Shown here piece by piece: positions 46,074 to 56,982 of a DNA stretch of 64,000 bases. Source of the DNA: Forficula auricularia (Eukaryota > Arthropoda > Insecta > Dermaptera > Forficulidae); contig JALMQS010000085.1 in the NCBI GenBank assembly GCA_024734495.1, positions 16,108,127 through 16,172,126 on the forward strand, written 5' to 3'. The notes beneath the pieces were generated by a model. That model made no database searches and had not been told where the DNA came from. It saw only the letters and a program-made list of their open reading frames with translations. Position numbers and translations under genes: made by a program. Each line of letters opens with the position of its first letter. Within the stretch, counting starts at the first letter, position 1.

Positions 46074-46304
46074 CGTTTTAAACTTATAATGATATTTTAC
46101 CGAAAGAAGAAGATAATTCTTATTTTGAAAGTAATAAAACAAGTGAGTGAAACAGTGAAGTGTAAAGCTCGAATTTGAGCAAATATTGTATTGTCATAAG
46201 GAATTTGTGTGTGTGCAAATTATCAAGTCGATCTGATATGTGGAAGTGGGTCGAAATTGACTTACATTTAAAACAAAAGCTTGTTAAATGACTTTCGTCT
46301 ACTC

Positions 46305-48299
46305 CAGGACTGTCCAACCCGTGGGCCGCGGGCCGATTGCGGCATTTGTACAATACGTGAAGCTTTTTTCAAGAATAAAATTCACTAAAAGCAAAATTAT
46401 AAGCTCAACTATATAAGATAAAAAAATAATCAAGTTTCGAATATTTAAAAATTCTTCTTCTTCTCATATTTTCATTTTCTAAAATATTTATTATTTCAGT
46501 AATTTATATGTTACGACACTAACCAAGTCTATAGTTTTATCATTTTAGTCCAAGGAGACAAGGAATTTGGGTTTTCTAGAACAATCTTAAATCTTTTCAC
46601 GTTCTTACTTGTCAATAGAATGGAAGTCAGGGATTATTATATCCGTGACCCTTTTAAAAAATAAACAAGAAATTGGGCTTTTCTAGAACAATCACAATTA
46701 ATTGATAATTTCTCTCTTGGACTAAAACTTGTCAGGACTTGTCTTTTAGATCTTTGCATGTTCTTACGGGTCAATAGATAATGAATAGTCAGAGATTATT
46801 ATATCCGTGACCCTTTTAAAAAATAAATTATCATTCCTCATATCCTTCTTTAATCCTATTCGATTTAAACTAGGACTGCCCAACCCGTGGTCCAATATAA
46901 AGTCATACAATTCTTTAAAATATTGAGATTTATATGTAGATACTGGAAAACACACAACAATTTGACCTGATAATTTTTTTTCTCTAAAATAAGAAATCTG
47001 AAAATCTACTGTGAAGTTTTGGAAAAATAAAAGTGTTAATTTTAAATATTGAATCTGGAACTAGATTTCAAGATTCCCGAAAAAATGATCATCATTTTGG
47101 TCTATTTTCGACTCCATTATCATTAAAAATAAATTTTCTACTTGCAAACTTTCTGATTGAATATTCAAGAACAACAATTAGATACATATCTGAAAGAAAA
47201 ATGAATATTGAATCTTTATTAGAATTTTATATTAATTATCTATCCAGGAAAAAATATAAACAAACACTAATACATAATATCACTTTTTGTAAATATGTAG
47301 ATATGTATTTACATATACGAGAAGCTATTTTCAAGTATAAAATTCACTAAAAGCAAAATTATAAGCTGAACTATATAAGATAAAAAAATAATAAAGTTCT
47401 TATTTCTACATAATTAACTATCTTTTTTGAATAACAATAAAATGGTAACAGCCCATTTTAGCACATTGTTGAACAAAGAATCAAATTTAGAAGTATGTTT
47501 TTTTTTATGCATAGTAGAGTTAATAAATCTTAAATCTTAACTTTTTCATAATTTATTAATTTAATACCTTAAAAATAGGAAAGAGATTAACCAGACAAGC
47601 CAAATATAGAATAAATTTCGTAAAAATTAGTTTATTTTTCATATTTAAAGAGAAGTCGGCCAAAGCCGGGATTATCTAAAGTCATTCGTGGTATATGAGC
47701 TTTAAGGCCCAGTTCTGAATACAGTCAGGGGAGTGAGAATAGACAGGGTTCAAACACCCTCATATATCAAAATAGTACAACGAGATACACTGAGTTACAC
47801 ACCACCACCACGTCTAAAAAGGTTAGTATTCTCACACTCAGGAATATTCCCCTTAAAAGTACCCTAAAAGAGCCCATTTCCATACCCCTCCAACCACCTA
47901 CCCTCCCTAACCCCATTGAATGGTGGAGGTTTCGCTGGGATTACATGCCCCTCCAACCACTTACCCTCCCTAACCCCATTGAACCCCCACCCCACGAACC
48001 ACACCCTCAACCCCAACCCCGACCTTACACCACCACCCCTTGGACCTCACCCCGTGTCCTCCACCCCGCCCCACACTACCATACCACCCCGTGCTTACCC
48101 CCGCACCCCCACCCGTGACTCTAGATCGTCACCTGAACAACCCGCCCTCCAATTTCCCAACCCCTCCAACCACCTACCCTCCCTAACCCCATTGCAACAA
48201 ATATCAATAGAATTATAATATTTATTTTATCCGCGGGCCAAGATAATTTTTTTTTTCTTCAAATGTGGCCAGTGTAAGACAAAAGGTTGGACACCCCTG
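46305..48299. mobile_element. hAT-like element, ~2 kb, composite
   Basis: Ends CAGGACTGTCCAACCCGTGG and (reversed) CAGGGGTGTCCAACCTTTTG. Flanking octamers GTCTACTC (46297-46304) and GTATACTC (48300-48307) match at 7 of 8. Inside: a second 5'-like end (CTAGGACTGCCCAACCCGTG, 46871); a ~170-bp direct duplication (units ending ATTATATCCGTGACCCTTTT near 46655 and 46820); and a repeat of TAAAAGCAAAATTATAAGCT at 46386 and 47347, so copies have been duplicated or nested. A 105-codon plus frame at 47033-47350 has no recognised domain and could be a transposase remnant. Confidence 0.8.
47880..48190 (+). repeat. C-rich tract inside the hAT-like element
   Basis: CCTCCAACCACCTACCCTCC with TAACCCCATTG recurs at ~47888, ~47947 and ~48163, around a CACCCC-rich core. 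Same compositional class as 35140 and 41400. Its open frame is a composition artefact. Confidence 0.65.
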
Positions 48300-48307
48300 G
48301 TATACTC

Positions 48308-48807
48308 ATTCACAAAGGAGTTAGGTGGGTTGACTAACAATCAAGGTCCGGGACTTTTTCTGCTTTAAAAACTGAATTGAAGTGATTAAATAATTTCGAC
48401 TGAAACCAAAATAGACATAGTAATTTTCAAATTGGAAATAAACAATTTCAATAATTTCAAAATGTAATTAAATTAATTTTTTAACGAACTATTTCAAATT
48501 TGAAATTGATTACTCCGATTTCGAAAGTAATTTATCCCGCTTGAATTTGAAAAGGTATAGAATTGGTATTTATTAGAATTTTTCAGCATTTTTAAAGTGA
48601 AACTTAAGACTTAAACACAATCAACGTCTTGGTGTTAATAGTATGGAGACTGGTTTAAGACAACACTTTAATCTCTTAAAATTCTGCTTAATATAAACAG
48701 TCTTAAGAACCTTAGTGACAATTGGATTTAATTTTTTCAGAAAGACCGGGTTCACTGAAGTCAATTAACAACTTATTCTTTCAGAAACAGATAATTTTTT
48801 CTATTAA
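48308..48807. other. AT-rich non-genic stretch
   Basis: Nothing supported. Confidence 0.4.
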
Positions 48808-48893
48808 TAAAGATGAAAGTAAATAAATATTATATGAAATATGCATTTACTATGAGTTAAGATTTCTAGGTCACTTGTTTCAGATTAAAATTA
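48808..48893 (+). repeat. Single arm related to palindrome 36152-36304
   Basis: AATAAAGATGAAAGTAAATA, then TTTACTATGAGTTAAG and GGTCACTTGTTTCAGATTAA match the left arm plus loop of the 36152 palindrome with scattered changes. The second arm is replaced by the palindrome that follows. Confidence 0.7.
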
Positions 48894-48917
48894 AAAAAAA
48901 ATAAAAGAGGTAAATTT

Positions 48918-48961
48918 TTTCAATATATATATTTCGAGATGTAAGCTCATCTTCAGGAAAG
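48918..48961 (-). ncRNA. Hammerhead-ribozyme-like motif H3'
   Basis: Minus strand: CTGAAGA (48950-48956), extra T, GAG-CTTACAT-CTC helix II (one pair fewer than H3), GAAA (48932-48935), TATATATATT, then GAAA(A) pairing with TTTC before the core. Confidence 0.35.
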
Positions 48962-48976
48962 TACAGAATTATAACT

Positions 48977-49024
48977 ATTTTCCTGAAGATGAGCTTACAG
49001 CTCGAAATATATATATTGAAAAAA
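48977..49024 (+). ncRNA. Hammerhead-ribozyme-like motif H3
   Basis: CTGAAGA (48983-48989), extra T, perfect helix II GAGC-TTACA-GCTC, GAAA (49004-49007), TAT-AT-ATA able to form helix III, UU, then GAAAA (49018-49022) pairing with TTTTC (48978-48982) as helix I. The predicted cleavage site is after U49017. AT-rich helices make chance pairing easy. Confidence 0.4.
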
Positions 49025-49030
49025 TTATTA

Positions 49031-49416
49031 TTTATCAGAAGGGTTGTATTCACTGCAAAAATTTTAATGATGAATATTAAATCTTTGAGTAAGAAATTTT
49101 TTAGGGGTTATTTATGTCAGATTGTCTCGTCATGGAGACAAACTATTAAGCCGAAATGTTTTTTGCCAGTCAGGTTCTATTCCAGAGGGGATGAATAGAA
49201 AACCCTTCTGACATTTATAAAAAATTATCCATAACAGCTCGGATACAGTTAGTTATTAGGTTATTACTAATTAAAATTTAAATTGGTTTATTGTTTTAAA
49301 ATGATTTTGAATCGATTTTAAAATGTATACATTATAATGCTTGACCATTTTTTATGAGTCTTATGTGTATGATTATTCAGATTTTATAAAATTAATAATG
49401 GCTTGTTTGTATAGTT
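49031..49416. other. AT-rich stretch with small repeat end
   Basis: AGTCAGGTTCTATTCCAGAG, then GAAAACCCTTCTGACATTT (49168-49216) resembles the arms of the tRNA-like fold-back at 14144. Otherwise nothing. Confidence 0.4.
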
Positions 49417-49660
49417 TTGCAAACATTGCTTATCGCACTTTCTAAACACGTGGTTCGTTACAATGCTGCATGGCACAGATCAATTTGCATTTGCTCGGGG
49501 TCTCGGAGGGACATGAGTCATTGGCCAGCCATCACCAACAGAAATGGAGGAGTTGGGTCAACAGCCAGGGAACAAGGAATGTCATCCGGAGTGAGCCGAT
49601 TCGGACGTCCACTTGATTTCACTAGAGGCAGCCCCGAGACAGTTCATTAGGAAGATGACC
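49417..49660 (+). other. GC-rich island with 77-codon frame, unrecognised
   Basis: About 50% GC over ~220 bp, unlike its surroundings. The plus frame (...SHWPAITNRNGGVGSTAREQ...) runs to a TAG at 49650. On minus, an acceptor-like CTGCCTCTAG opens KSSGRPNRLTPDDIPCSLAV before a stop at the TGG-CCA-ATGA region. No domain recognised. It could be an exon, UTR or old transposon coding piece. ATGCAAAT (minus) near 49485 is an octamer-like word. Confidence 0.25.
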
Positions 49661-49796
49661 ACAGAATCGAATCAGAACTTTTTTTAGGCAAAAAGCGAGA
49701 AAGAACCAAAGGGAAATCGAATCACCGAATCACCACAGTGAAAGAAAATCAGAGTGAAAGACAAAAAGAGTGTTGTTGGAAATCGTGGCTTTGATG

Positions 49797-50060
49797 AAAT
49801 TGCAGTGGGTTGATGGAGATATCAGTGGGTTGATGGAGATATCAGTGGGATGGTGCATCCACCGGGTTCAATAAAACTCCCAAAATAAGACGTTTCGGCT
49901 TAAATTTTATTGGGCCATCCTCAGTTATTGGAATATTTGTATAATTCCCAATAAGTGAGGATGGCCCAATAAAATTTAGGCCGGAACGTCTTATTCTGGG
50001 AGTTTCATTGAACCCGGTGCATCCCACTTTGGCAGATATCTCCACCAACCCACTGCGACA
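49797..50060. repeat. Palindrome carrying motif H5
   Basis: Arms ~120 bp: CAGTGGGTTGATGGAGATAT (duplicated on the left), GGTGCATCC, GGGTTCAAT, ACTCCCA, AATAAGACGTTTCGGC and AAATTTTATTGGGCCATCC recur inverted on the right. The ~25-bp centre is AT-rich. An open minus frame here is palindrome artefact. Confidence 0.85.
49880..49931 (-). ncRNA. Hammerhead-ribozyme-like motif H5
   Basis: Minus strand: CTGAGGA (49918-49924), extra T, helix II GGC...GCC enclosing an AT-rich loop, GAAA (49893-49896), CG, UC (49889-49890). Helix I: AATAA (5') with TTATT (3'), a 2-nt bulge, then CC/GG. The CG helix III has no loop, so folding would require a dimer, as proposed for other minimal hammerheads. The mirrored copy near 49959 has lost bases in both core boxes. 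Confidence 0.4.
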
Positions 50061-51241
50061 AAAAGAGTATATAAAAAAATATCGTAATTGGATAGTATCA
50101 AGCTAAGCTTTGTCTCGAATTTCTTTCATGCATAATAAAAAACTGTGTTGGGCTTCAAGTTGGTCAAAAGTATGTAGCGTGCCTGCTTCATCATTGTCAT
50201 GACGAGATGAAGAGGGAGGACTTACAGTTTAAACCTTGCTCACGGCAAAAATTTCATTTACTATAATCCGGCTTCTGCACTAATGGTACTTCTATTATGG
50301 ATTATTGGAAACTCTAGTATCCGAGGCCAAAAAAATTGACAGTTTAACACAATGATAATTGTTCCGTTAACCAGCCCGATTATTTAAACATCAGAACGGA
50401 GACTTTGTTATTCTTGCTTATTGAAGAAAGTTGTCAACGATTAACCCGATAATATCGAACTACTTTTAATGTATATTACAACTGATATAGAGTGGTATAT
50501 TTTCACTGTGTAATGCGAGTTGTAATGACTTTATTCATTGACTATATATTATGCAATGTCTTATTTTAATATTTTTTTAAAAAGTAATTATTAAATTAGT
50601 AAAAATATATGTGTTAGTCAAACCCAAAATTTAGAAAATCTCCGGGTTGAATAATTTAACTGCATACAAAAATAGAATCCTTTCTAAATAACTAATGGGA
50701 AGTATATGTAGAGTTTAAGTGAATTGAGCGTATAGTGAGATCACAGATTGCATACTTAAGCAGAAATAATTTGAAATTGGATAAAAAATACTCCAAGTGG
50801 GAGGTCGAAGACTCAGAATTTCCTATACATGCTTGAAATTAATCTCATTTTGGTTTTATAAAAATAACCAACATGAAAAGTAATACGGATTATTTTTTTT
50901 CAATTACTCTTTTTACCATGTTGTTTATGCTAAAAGATAACTTAATGTAATTCTATTCTGCGGCTTCATCTCTCCGGTGGTATATTTATATGCCATTCTT
51001 TAAGTTTGTAAGCAGCATAGCATTAAGCACTCCGCGTCTCCTATTTGATTCTATTCTTCAGGCACAACAATAATATCCTTTCAACTCAAATTTCCATTTA
51101 TTTAATGCATATTGACTAAAGAAGTACGTAAGAAGACACCACAATTAAAAAAAAAATCTTGTTGACATTACTTTTAGAAAATAGAAATATTTAATATAAT
51201 GGATTAAATAAAAATGGATTTTTAATGGGAAATAAATAATC
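50061..51241. other. Non-genic stretch
   Basis: No exon-like island, RNA or organised repeat was recognised. Confidence 0.45.
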
Positions 51242-51285
51242 AATGAGGTTGTTCTCTGATTGACGAAAATAAACATATATATAGC
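51242..51285 (+). repeat. PA palindrome fragment
   Basis: AATGAGGTTGTTCTCTGATT, then GACGAAAATAAACATATATA matches the left-arm core of the PA family. Confidence 0.5.
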
Positions 51286-51379
51286 TATACATAAGTTAAT
51301 ATAGGTATATAATTTATTTTTTTAGAATTTACTTAGGGAAAGTGGTGTAGATTTTAGGTGAAACATGATATTAATTAAT

Positions 51380-51538
51380 AAAGTAAAGGGAGTGTAGTTT
51401 CATAGTGAATGAAATAAAACTCAAAGAGGTTTGTACAAACTCAATATATTTCGGATTATTAGTCCATCATCATGAGTTTGTAAAACCTCTTTGAGTTTTA
51501 TTCCATTCACTGTGAAACTACACTCCCTTTACTTTGTT
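51380..51538. repeat. Palindrome with degenerate hammerhead-like loop
   Basis: AAAGTAAAGGGAGTGTAGTT, TGAATGAAATAAAACTCAAA and GAGGTTTGTA recur inverted on the right. Near the loop the minus strand has ATGATGA, helix GGA-CTAATAA-TCC, GAAA, TATATT and an 8-bp closing helix ACAAACTC/GAGTTTGT. The first core base C is changed to A. Confidence 0.8.
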
Positions 51539-51638
51539 AATTTATTTTTTAGAGGCTATAGTTTCGAAGGTTTAGCCTTCAGCATCAGTCTTTAAGGAAT
51601 TTGGTGTTGGTACTTGGTGAAACATTTTTTAAATTATT
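51539..51638 (-). repeat. Segment with decayed hammerhead-like motif
   Basis: Minus strand: CTGATGC, AAGG-CTAAA-CCTT helix, GAAA, CTATAG, CC. The sequence is clearly related to H1/H2 but core positions A9 and U16.1 are changed. It is followed (minus-upstream) by CCAACACCAAATTCC, also seen near 36320 and 38020. Confidence 0.5.
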
Positions 51639-51857
51639 GGATAAAAAAATACTTGGTAGGTTTCACATTAAGATATAAAAATAAAACGAATTTATTTTTG
51701 GAGAGAATTTAATCTCGATATATATATTTCTGGTGGCTAACCCATCTTCAGGGGCAACAGAAAGCACCCGAAATATATCGAGATTAAAGTCTCTCCAAAA
51801 ATAAATTCGTTTTATTTTTATATCTTAATGTGAAACCTACCAAGTATTTTTTATCCA
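51639..51857. repeat. Palindrome carrying motif H7
   Basis: Arms of ~90 bp: ACTTGGTAGGTTTCACATTA, AGATATAAAAATAAAACGAA, TTTATTTTTGGAGAGA and ATCTCGATATAT, inverted on the right. The minus strand at 51727-51751 has CTGAAGA, TGG-GTTAGCCA-CCA and GAAA, i.e. a hammerhead-like core without a convincing helix I. Confidence 0.8.
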
Positions 51858-53692
51858 TTAATTTAGAAATATTCTATAATAATATAATTATGTTGTTTCT
51901 CATGGATTCAAATACCCAAGTGGAAACTCCAAAATTTATCAATAAAGCTGATTAAAAAATTTAAATGCAAACAAGGGTTTAAAGAATACAATTTTTTAAA
52001 TAGACATCTTCGTAAACTAATTTTTTAAGAATAATTATTTTTAGAAAAATGTCAAGAGTAAACCACAAATTTGTGACATCTGAATCGAAAAAAAATCGGC
52101 TCGTAATCTCGAACAATTAAATTAATAAAAAATTTTAATTTCAAATTCTTTAACTTTTTACGGTAGTGCTCAAATATATAGACAAACACTTATATATTTT
52201 TAAAAAACACCATTTAAGCTCAGAAGTTCTTAGCAAAAGTATAAATTTTTTCTGCAGATTATAATTTTTTTCCAAACACCAATGGTAAAATAAAAAATAT
52301 AAACAAGAATCAGAAAAAAAAAGAAAAATTAAATACACTAAAACAAACTTGAAACAATAATTCTTGAAATATCCAAGAAATAAATATCTAGCGTACCTCT
52401 TGCTCAGTGATTGAAACAAACGATTCTCTTTAAAATTAATATTATTATTATTAATTCCGGAAATAATTTAACAGAGCGTAACCAGCAAATGAATCTAAAC
52501 AGTATGATATGGACGTGTCTTGCTTGTTAATGGAAATAACATGAGCTAATGGAAAAATGTTTTGTAAAAAAACATATAATTAATCTACTAATTTTACCGA
52601 AAAAGAAAAAAGTTATTAAAATATTACCTTTTTTGGAATGTTTAATTAAAAATATGATACAAATTTTTTACAGAGTTAACTAATCGAAAGTGATGATCTC
52701 GGTCGATCGAGTGTTAAAGAAGCATAATAGCTCATTAGTAAAAATCACTTTCCATTAACTTTATATATTTTCGAAGAGAAAGGGAAAATAAATGATTTTC
52801 TCAGGCAGTTAGTTCATTCAAAATTCATTCGAAATTTTCATTTACCAGAGATGCTTAAATATTTATAAAATATGGTAAAATCGTAATTGAATTTAATTCT
52901 AAATTAAATCTAAAATTACCAAGATAATATTAGTATTTTTTAATTAAAATATAAATTAATGATTATGTCTACTTTTTTGTTTATAAATAAATACTTTCTT
53001 ATAAATAGGTACCTTAATTATTTGAGATAATCGTTTCGAAGACAAGGCAGAAGATACTTTTTAATTTCACTACTATTGCTACCCTCTGCATTTATTTTTA
53101 TCGTACAAAAAGAACTAAACCAATGAAAATCTTAAATAAATGATAATATCACTGAAATAAGCCGAGTGATTGAATTTGGTATTAATAGAAAGTATCAATA
53201 AATAAAGAATTTCCCAAGTAAAAAGCGTAAATTATTCTATTATATAAATATAAATGAACTGAAATTTTGCACACACTTTTGGTACTGGTGACAATAGAAT
53301 CTAGAATATTCAGTTATGTAATTTTTTATAAATTACATGTAATTTTAACAATATGTATTACATTTTTCGCCTAGTGACTATACAACCGAATGTATTCTTA
53401 AGCATACAAGAGGAATACCCTATAGGCGTCGAGTGGCGGCCATGTTTGCTTATTACGTCAGCATCCATAAACTCAATTTGAGTCTATATATCTTTTTACA
53501 TTAGAGAATGCGGCATTAAATTTTCCTAGAGCCCTTTTCCGCGACCTTCAACTTCAGTGGTTCATGAATCACATCCAGAGAAACTTTCGACTCGTACCCA
53601 ACCACTGAACCACTTAGTAATCTTTTACTTGATTTCAAGATGCAGGGTCAATCCTGGACTATTGGGGTTGTATATTTCTGGGTTGTATATAT
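51858..53692. other. Long AT-rich non-genic stretch
   Basis: No exon-like island (a slightly GC-richer piece near 53420-53460 has no splice pair), RNA or organised repeat. The minus frame at 52150-52419 is Phe/Leu-rich low-complexity translation. Confidence 0.5.
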
Positions 53693-54433
53693 GTTACGGC
53701 TAATATGCAAATTTGGATAGTTTATAAACTAGCTGGATAGTTTATAAATTAACCAAACCATTGGCTATTTTGATAGAAAACCGCAATTTCCACCAAAGTA
53801 GCAGCTAGTTTGCAAACTAACCAAGAGTCTTGGCTAATTTACTTGAAATTATTGAGAAAACCAAAATACCGAGTTAGTTTATAAACTATCCAATGCAGCC
53901 TGTCTAGTATGAAAACCATAATTTCTAGTAACACAAAATAGCCAAACCATTGGCTAGTTTATAAACTAACTAGGCTTAATGTTCATGGCATTTCTTATTT
54001 GATGAATTAGAGATGAATAAAATGGAAACTTTTGATTTAAATTTTTTATTATAAAAAAAATAAAATATTCAGAAATAAGTACAAAATACTTAGATATTTT
54101 AATAGTAAGACATTTTTCTTTGTGATTCATTTGATTAACAATAACTGTTGCTGTTTGTGTGAAATATAAATACAAACTAGGCCAGGACAACAAAAAGAAA
54201 AACAATAACATTTCAAATTAACCAGAAAATTGGTTGGATAGTTTTTAAACTAACCCGATATTTTGGTTTTCTCAATAATTTCAAGTAAATTAGCCAAGAC
54301 TCTTGGTTAGTTTGCAAACTAGCTGCTATTTTAGTGGAAATTACGTTTTCTATCAAAATAGCCAATGATTTGGTTAGTTTATAAACTATTCAGCTAGTTT
54401 ATAAACTATCCAAATTTGCATATTAGCCGTAAC
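53693..54433. mobile_element. 741-bp fold-back with TAGTTTATAAACTA repeats
   Basis: The ends GTTACGGCTAATATGCAAAT are perfect inverted repeats, and the arms are ~200 bp. They contain several copies of the self-complementary word TAGTTTATAAACTA, plus AAGAGTCTTGGCTAATTTAC and its inverse. The flanks are AT-rich (ATAT both sides), so the target duplication is unclear. The interior has only a low-complexity minus frame (53966-54211). Confidence 0.88.
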
Positions 54434-56982
54434 ATATACATTCTTGCATTAAAATTATTAAAAAAAATAATCAGCTTAGTGGGAGTACTTCTAATACCGT
54501 TTCTATATTTATTAATAAATATTCAAATTTCATTTCCGAAATAATTTTTAATTCACTTTGAAATTAAATAAAAAAAGTGAATTTCTAATTAATAAATAAA
54601 AATTTTAATATTCATAGTGAACATGGACACTTAGTTAAAATAAATTTTACTCTAAATTAAAAGTGTGGCTTTAAAATTTACGAGCCCAATAAAATTCTCT
54701 GAAATACTTCCCAAGATCTTTTCTTTCGTGTGAGATTTGAAGATAGTAAAGCCGTTTGTATGTAAATATTGTATCATTAGCCATTTGAGTATTCAGGAAA
54801 GAGCGTCAGCATCCAATTATAAGTAGTTGATTCGAGTTAAATCATTTACTCACAAGTGAAACGAAATATAATTTGAGTGACTGAGTCACGAAAAAACTTC
54901 CAGACAATCCCCTTTATTATTTTATATGCACTCAGTTGCAAGTCTAATATAGTATTAGTATATCGTAATAAGTAAATATATACATGGTAATTTAAGAGTT
55001 ATTGTTTTTGAATAAAAGTGCATTTATCTTTCTTTTAAATGACAGACTTATACATATTTGAAAAAAGAAATAAAATTCGATTTTCAATAGGAAGGGCTAG
55101 TTTACGAAGAAATTTCGAAAATCTAACGTCGGGACAAGAGCAAATATTCGACTCTTTATATACAAATTTCTAAGCCTATGAAGCGTTAGGATGAAAAACT
55201 TAAAAACTCTATTCGTATCTCTAAATATAGGGCGAAACTTTCAGCAAGTTGTTGTATAAAGCTTTTCTGCAAATAATGTCCTGCTGAATTGTTATCTACC
55301 TTAGAACTTTGGCAGTAAAGGATCGAGCTGGAATACGATCAAATTGGTGAATTTTAAGTTAATTTTTATTCAAATTATAGTAATTTACCACTAATGATTT
55401 TTGTAGTCGCCGCGAGCTTAAATTCAAAAAAAAAAAAATAGTAATTTTAATAAAACCTCTAAATTTAAGTAAAACAGATTGAGACTTTGTAATCACCCGG
55501 AATATATAAAAGTTTATTGATAGTTCTTTCTCTATTTGGATATATACTTATCTGTGGCATTCGGCACATCCCTAAAATATCAAATATTTAGTGTATTTTC
55601 TTAAATATATAATACAAGATCGGCTTCAACATTTTAGGAGGATCTTTAAATTTTCAAATTATTATCCGTTATTTCAAATATTTCTATAAAAAACATTTTT
55701 GTTTTGAAAAGGATATTGGTTCTCGAAATAAAATAAAATTGTTGCATAGTTTCAAGGAGCTTAAAAATGAAAGATTTTTCCAAAAAGGGTGTGGATAGAA
55801 GGTTTGAAGTCACTGTCTGGTATATCTTCCAGTTCAAGCATGTCAAAGACAAGTCCAGACGAGTTTTAGTCGAATAAAAATTGTTCTCGCTGAGGAACTA
55901 TTAAAATAGAAATAATACAAAAAGGGAATAATTAAAGATTATTCGAAAATTTTTGGATTAATCCATTTCTAAGAACTCTCAATATATAAGATCGGAAATA
56001 GCTAAGAGTGCTAATAGACAAGTCATATTTTGCTTATAACTATAGAATTAAGAGAAATTTAAGATTTTCTTATAAGACAGGCTGATTCATTATGGAAGAT
56101 GGTCGATTTCCATTCTAATTCTAATGTTAAAGAAAAATAAAGAAAATGATGCCGTATTCCATGAAATTTGCAAAAAAAAAACAAAAACGAAAATTAAAAT
56201 AAAATTTCAAAAAATGAAGGGTACCTATATTTTTGGACATCATTCCCTGGTTGAAAAGTCACCAACCGCCACTGTACTTATCTACTCATTATGAAATATT
56301 TTAGCAAAATTAAAAACAACATTATCTAATATACAATTTATGAAATGCGCTCTATTATTATTTATTGTATTATATGAATTCGGGATAATAGACATATTCT
56401 AGCCTTTTTCATTTTTCAGATTCTCATTCAAAAATTTATACTACATAGCTCAAAATGCTTAAGATTAACAACTAATCGAATTTCGAAGCGGTGTTGGTTT
56501 ACAGTGAAACATTATTAAAATTTTATTAGGTTAACAACTATTTTGTGCGAATTAATTGATTCGTATTTATTCAATTAAAGAAAAAGAGAAGTATATAAAA
56601 CTAATATTTTTTCTTTTATTTATTTTCTATGTAAAGGATAGTGAAAAAAGTACGAATAATGGTATAACAATGGCTTAAAAAAGAAAAAAAAAGAAAGCTG
56701 AACGAGCAAATGGAAACGAGGGGATGATAAAAAAAGAAAATGATTCACTGATCGAAACCAGATGACATTTATTGAGGGTGAAATAGAATATCAATTGATA
56801 ATAAATCTAAAACAAAAAACAATTTTAGAGGGATTCTTGATCATGTAACTACTTACATCCTTATAATTAAAAATATACCTACGGGTTGGTATGTTTCTCT
56901 CTAAATTTAATTTAAATAAAATTTATAAATGTTTATAGAAAAAGCAAAAAATAAAGAAATAAATGTGTGTATAAAAATATGT
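54434..56982. other. Long AT-rich non-genic stretch
   Basis: A dispersed block (AATGAAGGGTAC, GGACATCATTCCCTGGTTGA, AAAAGTCACCAACCGCCACT at 56210-56275) also occurs near 34855 and 41560. TTGACATGCTTGAACTGGAA-type sequence near 55825-55860 (minus) recurs at ~39455-39490 (plus). No gene supported. Confidence 0.5.

Larger units (their letters stand above)
48907..49030. repeat. Palindrome carrying motifs H3 and H3'
   Basis: Arms (~55 bp) comprise TTTTTTCAATATATATATTT, CGAGATGTAAGCTCATCTTC and the inverse on the right. A ~20-bp AT-rich spacer separates them. Each arm bears a hammerhead-like core, on opposite strands. Confidence 0.85.

Noticed and set aside
47916..48218. 100-codon Pro-rich frame
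   Set aside because: Same artefact in another C-rich tract, inside a hAT-like element.
49842..50048. 68-codon minus frame in a palindrome
   Set aside because: The frame is a consequence of the inverted arms and has no domain.
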